Positions 24,865-34,025 of a stretch of 64,000 nucleotides of DNA are shown here, piece after piece. Origin of the DNA: Euglena gracilis (Eukaryota > Euglenida > Euglenophyceae > Euglenales); NCBI GenBank assembly GCA_039621445.1, contig CP154957.1:23908938-23972937 (forward strand), in the 5' to 3' direction. Within the stretch, counting starts at the first letter, position 1. Every line of letters begins with the position of its first letter. A program made the position numbers and the translations under genes. The notes under the pieces are model-generated. The model did not search any database and was not told where the DNA came from. It saw only the letters and a list, made by a program, of their open reading frames with translations.

Positions 24865-24938
24865 CGCACTGTAGTGCACCCGTGCAGAGTGCACCCGTGA
24901 AGGGTTCACGTGTGCATTATAATGCACCCTTGAACGGA
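24865..24938 (+). repeat. Left iteron array of PHD cassette, copy 2
   Basis: Duplicate of 19,355-19,428. Confidence 0.75.
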
Positions 24939-25011
24939 ATGGGCCGTTTATTTATAATTTTTATACTTTAATTTTATAATTTTGTGGCTTCTTCTAATTC
25001 TCCACAATGTA

Positions 25012-25953
25012 ATGAAGCGCCTTGTCAATCTGATGGAAGCCTAGATGCCCCAGCCCCCCCCCCCAAATAGACGATGTTTTGTCAGTTTTACGTGGGGCCG
25101 AATCCTTAGGAGTTGCAGCCGTGGATGCCCTTTTGGACTCCCTCCCCGGCAGTGATGAAAATGATGAAATAGGCCCCAAGAAACATACCGCTTTGAAGTG
25201 TTTTTTTGGAGTACATTGAAATTTGCTCCCGGCATGCTGTTGTTTTTGGCTCCTTGGACAATGATTTTTTGGGATGGACACGATGGTGCATTGATGCACG
25301 TGAACTTTTCAAAACGCAGCAAGAAGCTAATGCCTGGGTAAAGACACGGCAGGGCAAGGCAGGAAAAAATGGCAAGGTTTGCGCCATGCCAGTGGGCTCT
25401 TTTCGGGTATTCGTCAATGCTGTGAGCAACATCTACAAGGTGGCTCCCAAATTTGCCATCATTGTACCCTCCTCCTGCACCCAGCTCCCAGCCGTCTGAA
25501 AAGGATTGGTTGACAGTAGAGCAACGCCTTGCTCTGGAGGCACGGGTTTGGTCTATTTGCAAAAGCATTTTTAATTTCTTTAACTTTTCAAAATTGCCGA
25601 TTCGCCGCGCAAGCGCCGCATCAAGCTCGAGGATATGGGCGCCACGGACGACGGTGCGAGCTCCTCGCGGAACGCGGCAAAGTGGTCGGCTTATCTCAAC
25701 TGGCACGCACGCTGACCCCGCGCCAGAGGGCGCAACGGTTAACCAAATCCTTTCCGCTGTCCCCTCCATCTTCCCCCTGGAGCCTCGGTCTGTCATGTTG
25801 TGTCCGTGTTGTGGTGTGCGTGCTTTCAGTGACACTGACGTCCAGGCTGCAAAGAGTATTTGTTGTACTTTGTGTGGTAAAGTATACCAATTTGTTTGTG
25901 CTGATCTGTGCCGTGCACCAAAAAAGGCGTGGATTTGTGAGGGCTGTCGTTGA
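25012..25953 (+). pseudogene. MAKR-family PHD protein, copy 2 (frame-broken)
   Basis: Duplicate of the gene at 19,502-20,442 with the same stop codon, the same T7 frame change and the same Gln in place of the PHD histidine. The one length change is in the early C run (one extra C near 25,064), which alters the apparent frame there and shows that homopolymers in this assembly or genome are unstable. Function is as for copy 1: presumed nuclear DNA/chromatin-binding protein of a mobile element. No catalytic domain is present. Confidence 0.6.
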
Positions 25954-26142
25954 GTTTCCCAATGTTTCCCATCTCTTACCATGCCAACAAAGGCATCGCG
26001 AGACTTTTCCTCGCACCCATACCGTTGAAAGAGCGTGCCAGTTTCTTGTGCCACTTTGCCGCCTCTCCTGTTGCATCAGGTCGGCTTCGTCATCGCATCA
26101 GTCTTCATTTATTCATGAAATCTAGCGTTTTTTCCTTCTCAA

Positions 26143-26215
26143 TTCCGTTCACGGGTGAACTATAATGCACCCGTGAACGGCTCATTTGTTTGGGCACAAA
26201 AGTGCACCGTGAACG
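26143..26215 (+). repeat. Right iteron array of PHD cassette, copy 2
   Basis: Same words as 20,632-20,702, but with an inserted TTTGG and a lost C, marking where unit 2 starts to diverge. Confidence 0.7.
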
Positions 26216-27857
26216 AGGCCCCCCATTGTTGATCTATTTTTGAAGCCCATGAATGGCACGGTTGGTTTTAAAAATCTTGGAGTTGAATGTGCTTCCACAA
26301 ATTAGAGGAACCCACACACACACACCACCACACACACACACACACCACATTCTGTATCTCCATCTTGCACCCTCATCCCCTGTGGTGGACAATTTATTCC
26401 GTACTTTTGGATTCCTACAACTGAATGGGCAAATTCCTAATTACCACCTCCCCCCCCCCACCCCTATTCCAACCTTGACCCGATGCGGGGAACTTTCGCC
26501 TTCTCCAAAGGGAACCCCCCATAACTTTTCGGTCAAAAGGGGGGGGGTTCTAATTAAGGGGCCGTTGGGGCGTGGTCAATTAGGGGGGGCGTCAATTTTT
26601 AGGGGGGCCTGGGTTGGGTACCATCAATTAGGGGGGTGCTTCAGCACGGAAACCTCCCGGGCAGTCAATTAGGGGGGGTTGAAAAAATTTTCCCCGGGGC
26701 GTTTGGTCAATTAGGGGGGGAGGTGGTAATCCGAATTTTTTGGACATCTTTGAATCGCAAATCGGGTTCAGAGTGGGGTCGCGGGGGGTCGCAGGGGGGG
26801 GGGGGGGCGGGGGCCCCCGAGGATGATTGGCTATGACGATCCCGGAGGTTGGTGGTTCAAAGGTCTTTTGACTAAAGGTCGGGCCGACCATGGTCGGCCC
26901 GAGCTGTCTGTTATCGACCATATGGTCGGCAACTACCAATGTGGTCGGTAGAAACGACCTCCATGGTTTTCCATTTCAGAAGCATACAAACCCTTGGCAA
27001 AACTTTGTGCAACATACAGGTGGGCTATGTTACCCACCACACACATATATACCAGGCCGACTAAGTTTGTTGGAGGTGCGTGTTTTGGCTATCCTTGCCT
27101 TGCACACACAAGGGAATTTTGTTATTTTGGGCTGGGGGGTCCGGGGGGCGGCAGCCCCCCCCCTCCCAGAGGAGGCCGTAGGCCGACTGCCTTCACCCCC
27201 CCCTCAAAGTGCCCCCCCCCTCAGAGTGGCCATTTTTTTGGCAAATTTGGGTTACCCCCCTCAAAGTGGCCACTTTCTTTTGGCGCCGAAGGTGCCAAAG
27301 CCCAAAAATTGACCCCCCCCCACCCCGTACTGTTCCCATTGGGCCTAGAGGGTCCCAGGGACGGGAATCGCTCGGCGGGGGGGGGGGGCGTGGTTGCCGC
27401 TTTAAAAAGATGGCACAACATGCCGATCTTGTCCCCCGATCGGGTGATCATTGGTTAAACAATATACTGCTTAATAATTTTTATAACCATCTTTCAAAGG
27501 CACAGGTTAGACTGCAAAAACTTTGTTTTACATGCAACGACCTTCTTGGCTTTGCATCCTTTCTTCTCCCTGTCCATTTCCTTCCAAGAAGTTTGCCTTC
27601 AACAGAGTCATCTCCAATGACAAGGTCTTGCAACACTGAACAAGGGTGGGTGGCCGCAACCCATGAATTGAAAGTCAGTAGAGCTTGCTCCGGTTCCTCG
27701 TGCACATGTACTGCCAAATCACAATCCATGAGATCTAAATCAAAAAAACAGTCAGATGGATTCCACACTTGAGGGGAGTGTGGTTTTCCTTAAAAGTTTT
27801 GGAACGCCGGGGGGGGGGGATACGGGGGGGGGGACTGGCCCCCAACATGGGCTCCTG
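26216..27857. other. Degraded tandem tail and palindromic element remnants
   Basis: A (CA)n block lies at 26,312-26,348; TCAATTAGGGGGG words lie at 26,575-26,725. At 26,876-26,975 a cluster of GGTCGGGCCGACCATGGTC palindromes is followed by the AGGGAATTTTGTTATTTTGG core at 27,112-27,131, so a decayed relative of the 27,858 element. Minus-strand text near 27,480-27,770 (LTFNSWVAATHPCSVLQDLV) looks codon-like but was not identified. Confidence 0.45.
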
Positions 27858-28158
27858 GATCTGGCCTGGGGGGGGGGGTTGTGGGGGTCGACCATGGTCG
27901 GCCCACGGTCGCCTCGGTCGCCCTCGGTCGCCCTGGGTATTTCCTACTGAGTTTTTTTTCGCTATGTAGCGCCGTAGGCAACTGTTCGGCGGCCCTAAAA
28001 TAACAAAATCCCTTGTGTGTGTAACTCCTTTTGTGTGTATGTTGCGCTAATTTGCCCGGTCGCGCATTTTTTGACATCGACCGACCCACCGAGGGCGACC
28101 GAGGCGACCGTGGGCCGACCATGGTCGACCCCCACAACCCCCCCCCCCAGGCCAAATC
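27858..28158. mobile_element. Palindrome-ended short element, GTCGACCATGGTC family
   Basis: A 301-bp element with near-perfect inverted ends of about 85 bp: GATCTGGCCTGGGG, a G run, GTCGACCATGGTCGGCCCAC, then repeated CGGTCGCC words, mirrored at 28,080-28,158. The core at 28,000-28,015 (minus strand) is AGGGATTTTGTTATTT. It is the smallest complete member of this class in the window. Confidence 0.85.
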
Positions 28159-28529
28159 TACCCCCTCCCAACATGCACCTTGTGTATACATTCTGTTACT
28201 GCACATGAATGCAATTCTTTGATGACACTCAAATTTGTATGCATTTTTCTTTTGACGGGCAAAAAAAACTTGCCCAGCCAAAACCTGGGATGGGGGGGAC
28301 GCGGGGGAACACCCCCTTGGAAATGGAAAGGGGTGGTGACGAAGGGGAGATCGTGGCCCAACTTCACCATTTTTCCTTTGAATGACCCAAAAAAAAGATG
28401 CCCAAATCTAGGACGGGGGGGGGGACGAGGGGAACACCCCTGTGGAGCTTTTTTTGAGTTTTTCTTGAAAAATGCGAATCCATGGAAGATTTGGAGTTTG
28501 GAAGGCTTTTTCTGATACGAAATCTGTGT
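28159..28529. other. Non-coding spacer
   Basis: Contains GGGACG-rich words and GGGAACACCCC, a phrase that recurs at 34,724. No gene was recognised. Confidence 0.4.
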
Positions 28530-28680
28530 CCAGAACACCAGTTCGCCGCGGAAGACTAACAATCCAGTTTCCGAACAGTTCGCGCTGCCGCCCGAACACG
28601 GTTCCGCGGCCCGAACCAGCATTCTGGTGTTCTGGAACACGGTTCCGCGGCCCGAACCGGCGTTCTGGACACAGGGGGTG
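28530..28680. repeat. Left repeat array of the recombinase locus
   Basis: Irregular units of GGTTCCGCGGCCCGAAC, GTTCTGGAACAC and CCGGCGTTCTGGAC. The CCGGCGTTCTGGAC word links it to the GACGCCGGTTCTGTCC array that starts at 31,019, so both may belong to one cassette. Confidence 0.55.
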
Positions 28681-28989
28681 GTTCGGGGGGGGGCGCGCGG
28701 GGGGGGGGGGGAACTATGGCCAACTTCCCCCGCACATTTTCTTCGCCGCCACGTTGCGGGCGGCAGTTGCCGCACTGCTCCCCGCTTCGTCGACATCTTC
28801 CAGCTTTGGTACCCGCCTCCGGCGCTGCGGCGACCAAATCTGTGCAATGTGGCAGCATTTCGGTTATTCTCACGAACAAAAACTGTCGCTCTGCTTCTGT
28901 CCTTTCCTCGGGCGCCATCCAGTCAGCGGCAGATGGTTGGGTCAGGATCAAGTCCTTCGATCCAGTCATCGTCCACATCAATGACGTCA

Positions 28990-29873
28990 TTAGAAATTGG
29001 CGGTGGGGAAGGTGTGCAGGCACGCTCTTTTCCCTTCTTCCTGTGTTTGGAGAGTTTTGAGTTTAGAAGCAGGTTGCAAGTCGCGGCACCTGCCTTGCGG
29101 GCCTGGGGCCTGGGGCCTCCCCACCATGCACTGTCCCCACCTCACCATTGGGTTCCATCTCCAGCTTTGGTCGTTTGACACCGGAAAACCCTTTGATGCC
29201 TTGATGGCCACATCACGGGACGATCTATGGTAGACTGTCAATGTCTGGGGGGCAACGTGAAATATCCTGGCACATTCGGCAATGGATAGTTCACCAGAGT
29301 TCAGCAGTTGAGACATCCCAGCTCGGCGTGCCTTGAAGGTCACCTTTCTGCCAATCACCTTTGTCACCCACGCTGCAACGCCTCGGAAAAACTCGTCAGA
29401 GACGGGGAGCGGGGATAACGAAGTGGATGTGTTTCGCACGGAGCGAAACAAGTAGGCGGGGGACCCTGAAGGCACTGGGTGCGCCGATTGAGACAACAAG
29501 TCCAACTGGGAGTCAATGGCTCGCACCGGACAAATTGCCGGATTGTCCCCAGTGATGACGAGATTGGCCAGGAGTTGCTTGTCTGTGGCTGAACGTTTCG
29601 GTTGATGGTTCTTCATTTGACCCGACGACGACCTCGTAGGCCTTACGTCCATCCGTCAATGATGCGGGGTTTGAAACTTTCACCATCAACCTTTTGAGCA
29701 CCTCTGTACGCAGTTGAAAAACCAAGGCACAAAATGTTCCGACGTTGGACTGCCAGCATGTGATTTTCCTCAACCGTGGACACCACTGATATCAATTCCT
29801 CCTCAGTGAGAACGGTGCTGGATGGATCCCCTTGCCATCCCGCAGCCTTCTCGTCCATGGCTTTCGTCACCAT
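28990..29873 (-). CDS. Tyrosine-recombinase catalytic domain (frame-broken)
   Basis: Read across three frames on the minus strand. The first part (29,873-29,643) has [10 protein letters not shown]...[17 protein letters not shown], with Arg I in AYRG. The next frame gives [13 protein letters not shown]. The last (29,652-28,990) has KNHQPKR, then [31 protein letters not shown] and [13 protein letters not shown]. The candidate catalytic set is Arg, Lys, KxxR, His and Tyr, the His-x8-Tyr spacing being exactly that of the family; Tyr is at 29,232-29,230. The CPVRA phrase resembles DIRS/Crypton-type recombinases. Frame changes near 29,665 and 29,615 break the ORF. A donor-like CCAATGGTGAGG near 29,152 suggests a downstream intron. 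It belongs to a mobile element; autonomy is unproven. Confidence 0.75.
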
Positions 29874-29899
29874 AGTGGCAAAGCCCCGCCTAATGGCAA

Positions 29900-30143
29900 A
29901 GCACTACCGTGCCTTTATTTCAAGCCCCGTTCCAAGTTACCCGAAACGGATGATTTTGTGGTGGACAAAATTCTCGATCACAAAATTGATCGGGGAGTCC
30001 ATTACTGGAAGGTCAGGTGGAAAGGCTATGGGCCAGAGGAGGACACCTGGGAGCCAGCCTCCAGTTTTATTGGTTATGTCCAACAGGACTGGAAGCTGTG
30101 GAATAAAAGAAATAACATAGACATTTCTGTGAATAATTTTTGA
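29900..30143 (+). pseudogene. Orphan chromodomain (chromovirus 3' fragment?)
   Basis: Plus-strand frame [18 protein letters not shown], then [19 protein letters not shown], is a canonical chromodomain with its aromatic cage residues (Y, W, W), ending in a stop at 30,143. The preceding KPRSKLP is the usual lead-in after a Gypsy integrase. No integrase precedes it, and the opposite strand carries the recombinase start, so this is probably the 3' relic of an inserted chromovirus. A host chromodomain gene or a recombinase-linked gene is the alternative. Confidence 0.75.
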
Positions 30144-30633
30144 AATCGGCCTATAGGCCTTTTCCTCCCCTCTCTGTGTTTTCCCCCCAACCTCAATTCA
30201 TTTCTCTCTTCTTTTTCTACAACTCATCAAAGCTACTTTTTATTGCTTTCGGTCCCCGGACCAATGCAAGACCCAGGGCGCGGTCTAGGACCGCCCCCTA
30301 TACAGTATGCCATCCCTCCCTACCCCCCCCCCCACGCCTATGCGGCGGCACCCCCAGCACACCCAGTTTGGAAACCATGGTACACCCCTCCCCTCCCTCT
30401 GGTCGCCGACCCCCTCGCCACGCCATTTACCCCCCTCCCCCACCCATTCGGACCCCCTCGCCACGGCGTTCCAACCACCCGAGGTTTTCCCGTCCCTCAC
30501 TCCCCGCTCAACGGAAGCAAAGAAGCAACAGCGGCGGGAAGTTGGCGTATTGGGGGGGGGGAGGGTACGCAGACGCATGCTGCAAACACCTCGTGGCCTG
30601 TTGGCCAGGAACAATAGCACATCACAAAAGGCA
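30144..30633. other. Proline/tyrosine-rich low-complexity segment
   Basis: The plus strand reads IQYAIPPYPPPHAYAAAPP. Much of 30,360-30,480 is the inverse of the GCGTGGCGAGGGGGTCC repeat seen at 59.8-60.06 and 33.8-33.9 kb, so I treat it as repeat rather than gene. Confidence 0.5.
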
Positions 30634-30933
30634 TCACAAACATCCCGGGCATTTCCAAGGACGTTTGGGAGCTCGGCGCAGGTCAGCACACACAAAATGG
30701 TAGGTGTCCGCACAACTCACACATGAAACAGACCGAGCTATGTCGGAGGTGGTGGGGAAGCCAACCTTCACACCACAACGGGGACATAAGATGTCACCGT
30801 TGGGAGACGGAAACAGAGCCGGAACAGTTGCCAAAAGTTGGTTAACGGTGGAATGTTCTGGCGCGGGAGGAGCCTCCCAGTTTAGCAGCTGACTCCACTT
30901 TGCCATCACCCAATTTTGTGTATAATTTTCCAT
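30634..30933 (-). CDS. MAKR-family C-terminal segment with intact PHD finger (partial)
   Basis: Minus strand reads MAKWSQLLNW, then STVNQLLATVPALFPS, then a PHD finger: CPRCG, CVSCADTYHFVC, CPGC, and a stop. It aligns along its length with the C-terminal part of the copies at 20.1-20.44 kb (AKWSAYLNW, NQILSAVPS), but keeps the zinc-ligand His that they lack. The N-terminal core-binding-like part is missing: sequence upstream of 30,940 is a GGTCGACC palindrome. On the same strand, the recombinase catalytic domain follows 760 bp downstream, which is the only place in the window where the two are linked. Confidence 0.7.
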   Translation of the reverse strand: MENYTQNWVMAKWSQLLNWEAPPAPEHSTVNQLLATVPALFPSPNGDILCPRCGVKVGFPTTSDIARSVSCVSCADTYHFVCADLRRAPKRPWKCPGCL

Positions 30934-31018
30934 TGGTCGACCAAAAAAATGTGCCCGGCCGAAATCCGGGACGCGGGGGGAACGCCGGGGGGACGCGGGG
31001 GGGGGGCACCCCCTGTTG

Positions 31019-31145
31019 TTAAACCGGCGTTTGAGACGCCGGGCTCAGGACAGAACCGGCGTCCCCCCCCACGGGTTTTCCGGACGCCGGTTCTGTCCTA
31101 CAACCCGGCGTTAGGAACGCCGGTTTTGTCCAAACCCGGCGTCCG
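31019..31145. repeat. GACGCCGGTTCTGTCC array, left block
   Basis: About six alternating copies of GACGCCGG, TTCTGTCC and inverses (GGACAGAACCGGCGTC), each a short palindrome. Partner blocks lie at 31,798-31,925, 32,310-32,330 and 32,610-32,645; an isolated copy is at 36,213-36,250. Confidence 0.75.
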
Positions 31146-31219
31146 ATTTTCATTCCTAAAAATGTCACCAAAAGTGCCCAAAAGTGGCACCAAGCTCCTG
31201 GTATGACTGTTTTACCATG

Positions 31220-32460
31220 TAGGACAATGATTTTTGCCATTTGGGGACTATTGGGGTGGATGTCCAAATTTGGTGAAATTGGCCCAGATTTGGAAATAGA
31301 GTACCGTGCAGCGTGGAAAGATCTGATGAGCACCGCTGGTCGTCTGTTGAAAAGAGCTTTCGATCTAGGGGTAACTTGATACCCTAACGTTGCACGCAGC
31401 CAGAGATACGCTCGCGATCGTCGGATCGGCCAGAATCTGAGTCGAAATTTGTGGTGATTTTCGGTGATTTTTGGTTTAAGATGCTGAATAAACCTTACAG
31501 AAACGTTTCTTCTCTTCGAAGCGACCACCTGAGGGGTCCTGGGGGGCACCAGAGTTGTGAAATTAGGATTTCCCAGTGACAGAAAATAAGAGCTCCAGGC
31601 GGCGTCGCTGAATTTGGTGGTGATCGCCAGTCGTCTGATGAAAAGAGCTTTCGATTGACGGGTGAGTTTGTACGCAGACGATCGACACAGCCAGAAATAC
31701 CCTCGCGATCGCTGGAATTTGGTGAAATGCAAGGTGGCGTGACATTGCAGATAAGTGGTCGGAGATTGGTCCTGGGAGTGTCCTTTGGCCGAAGGTTGGG
31801 GACGCCGGTTCTGTCCTGAACCCGGCGTCTCTAAAACGCCGCTTTAAACAAGGGGTGGCGGACGCCGGTTCTGTCCAAAACCCGGCGTTCTGGACGCCGG
31901 GTTTTGGACAGAACCGGCGTGGGCAGCATGGCAGGTGAACAGTGGATTTTGGAATTTGCAAAGAGGGTCGGAACATGCCATCGGCAATTTTCAGGGCGAT
32001 GTGCAGTGTGGCTGTGGAGAGCTTTCAATTGATATGCGGTATGGCACCTGAGGTGTGAGATTTCACAAATGTCGGATTTTGGAATACGCAATCACTGAAA
32101 ATAAGTGCTGTGTGCATCATGGCTGAATTATGTGGCCATCTGTGAAAGCCTTGAGAAGAGCTTTCGATGGATGGGCAACATGGCATCAGATATGTGAAAA
32201 CTTCAATCGGCCGATCAACATGACCATGCGCCCAAAGGAGGTAAAAAAAAATGCTGAAAAATGTTCAAAAAATGGGTGTTTAGGGTGAAATTGGCCGTGA
32301 TTCTTTGAATGCCGGTTCGGGCGTGAAGCCAGAGCCCCGAATCCACGGTTTCTACTACAAAAAAGGGGTGGCGGCTTGTTTGAAAGGTCTTCTCAAGGGC
32401 TTTCAGCAGGTGGCCTGAGATTTTAGCCGTGCTGATTGGTATTCTTTTTCAGAAATTCCC
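31220..32460 (-). repeat. Satellite of ~165 bp, inverted block
   Basis: At least five diverged units of the AAAGCTCTT satellite in minus orientation, several with AGAGCTTTCGAT(T/C). It is interrupted by the GACGCCGGTTCTGTCC array at 31,798-31,925. Apparent minus-strand ORFs across it repeat the same phrase because the repeat is in frame. Confidence 0.7.
31798..31925. repeat. GACGCCGGTTCTGTCC array, right block
   Basis: Same words as 31,019-31,145, including a perfect inverted pair at about 31,860-31,918. With the left block it brackets about 650 bp of satellite DNA, giving an array-insert-array arrangement with no gene inside. Confidence 0.7.
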
Positions 32461-32683
32461 CAAATTTGGCAAATGGAAATCATTGCACAAAATACCCAAT
32501 TTCTGGCCAGATACCCCCCCCAAACTGCTCAAATATGATTGCCACATGTCTACAAACCATTTTGGACACTTTTTGGCACTATTTATTTTGGGTCCCCAAG
32601 ACGTCGGTTTCCCGCCTGAACCGGCGTCCTGAACGCCGGTTCGGGCATGAAGCCAGAGTCCCAATACACGGTTTCTATAAGAT

Positions 32684-32781
32684 GTTTCGTGTTTTGATCC
32701 CGCTTTTTTTACCAGGAAAACCGGGGGCGCCGAAGGCGCCCCTGGTTTTCCTAGTAAAAAACTGGGATCAGAACACGAAAC
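32684..32781. repeat. Long hairpin next to the 33-kb cassette
   Basis: Arms of about 47 bp, from GTTTCGTGTTTTGATCC to its complement GATCAGAACACGAAAC, with three or four mismatches. The apex is GGGGGCGCCGAAGGCGCCCC. It precedes the iteron array of the cassette by about 110 bp. Confidence 0.85.
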
Positions 32782-32899
32782 AATGCTGAAACCGTGTTAA
32801 GAGTCCACGATGTACACCGGTAGTGAAAACCGTGTTCAAGTCCACGTGATTCGCGCAAAAAATGCCGATTATAGTAAACACATGTACAATAATGGGGTA

Positions 32900-33205
32900 C
32901 CTTGGTACATTGCAATTGTACCGTGTTACAAACACGGTACACTGCAAATGTACCGTGTTTGTAACACGTGTACATTGTACGGAAAGCGTGTTTACTCCTT
33001 TTGGTAACACGTGTACACTGCAGGAAAGCGCGTTAACTCTTTTGGTAACACGTGTACATTGTACGGAAAGCGTGTTTACTCCTTTTGGTAACACGTGTAC
33101 ACTGCAGGAAAGCGTGTTTACTTTTTGGTAACACGTGTACATTTACGGAAAGCGTGTTTAGACTTTTTGGTAACACGTGTGCATTATGCTAAAACGTGTT
33201 TCAAA
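32900..33205 (+). repeat. Iteron array of the 33-kb cassette
   Basis: Six to seven units of about 44-50 bp built on TTTTGGTAACACGTGTACA followed by a GGAAAGCGTGTTTA box. The array ends 26 bp before the ATG of the gene it precedes. No matching right-hand array was found. Confidence 0.8.
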
Positions 33206-33230
33206 AACGCCTTCACACCCTTCACAGCCA

Positions 33231-33555
33231 TGATGTGCCTGGCTAACCTCGCTGAGGCCCGCATGCCTGCCCCTCCCACTGTCAAGCAGTTTGTGGAATC
33301 CCTCCAAAAGGTGAAATCTCCATCTGAGGAAGTTGATGCTTTGCTTGGTGAACTTCCCCCCCCCTAGATCTGGTCTCGGCAAAAGATTACCGCCGCGACC
33401 GCATGGCTGCCCTGAATTGTTTTACAGAATACATGGGGGCTTGCGCAGCCCATGGGGTACAACACGCAACGTTGGACGACTGTTTTTTGGGGTGGGCCCG
33501 CTGGTGCATTGATGCTCGGGTGTTGTACGCAACACCCGAGCAACAACTCGCCTGA
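33231..33555 (+). pseudogene. MAKR-family protein, N-terminal part (33-kb copy)
   Basis: Starts at ATG 33,231 or 33,234: ANLAEARMPAPPTVKQFVES, then SEEVDALLGELPPP. A C9 run at 33,356-33,364 puts a stop in frame; one base fewer continues as DLVSAKDYRR, then ALNCFTEYMGACAAHGV and LDDCFLGWARWCIDARVLY. That last segment is the clearest match to the 19.5-kb copy. It stops soon after in a proline/alanine/tyrosine-type tandem repeat, so the second half of the domain and the PHD are missing. The upstream array and start spacing match the other cassettes. Confidence 0.65.
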
Positions 33556-33559
33556 GTTG

Positions 33560-33905
33560 CTGCCCGTACGGAGAGAGCTGGCTGTGCCGCATATGCAGCT
33601 CCCATTGGCACAGGGGCCGCATAAGCGACCGGTGGCGGTTGCGCCTGAGATGGGGGCGGCATTTGTGCCTGAGAGGGGGCTGACATATGTGACTGAGAGG
33701 GGTATGGCATTTGTGCCTGAGCCGCATAAGCAGCTGGAGGGGGTTGATATACCGCATATGCGGGCGCCCCTTGCGGGCACAAAATTTTCCTTCAAAAAAT
33801 TGCGAAAATTGCCCGTGGCGTGGCGAGGGGGTCCGGCTAGGGGGGGGGGGTAAATGTCGTGGCGAGGCCCTCGGAGGGGGGAGGGGTGTACCAACCCCCC
33901 CTCGC
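33560..33905. repeat. GCATTTGTGCCTGAG-type imperfect repeat and GGCGAGGGGG words
   Basis: Diverged 30-36-bp units around CATATGC, GCATTTGTGCCTGAG and CCGCATAAGC, followed from 33,815 by the GCGTGGCGAGGGGGTCC repeat. Both strands stay open, and the minus strand reads AYAAQAQMPYPSQSHM; I do not consider either a gene. Confidence 0.55.
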
Positions 33906-34025
33906 CATGATAGCACCCTTTTTTGTATAGAACGTGGAAAAAATATTCTTTTTTCTTTTTTTTGTGGGAAAAATTGGCGTTTTTTGGACAAATCAAAAAT
34001 CACTTTTGGTCACCGCCAAAAAAAA

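Larger units (their letters stand above)
21059..26187. repeat. Unit 2 of the 5.5-kb tandem duplication
   Basis: Nearly identical to unit 1 until about 26,187. Beyond that, the tail corresponding to 20,690-21,058 is only noisily recognisable (26,188-26,740), with many small indels and an inserted CA repeat. The abrupt loss of identity suggests either old sequence joined to a recent copy or poor consensus at that point. Confidence 0.9.

Noticed and set aside
30285-30713. Proline- or arginine-rich ORFs around the chromodomain
   Set aside because: They lie in the inverse of a GGCGAGGGGG repeat and have no match to the neighbouring genes.
33387-34003. Minus-strand ORF with AYAAQAQMPYPSQSHM text
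   Set aside because: Antisense to the 33-kb cassette gene and to an imperfect tandem repeat; no start context and no relative elsewhere in the window.
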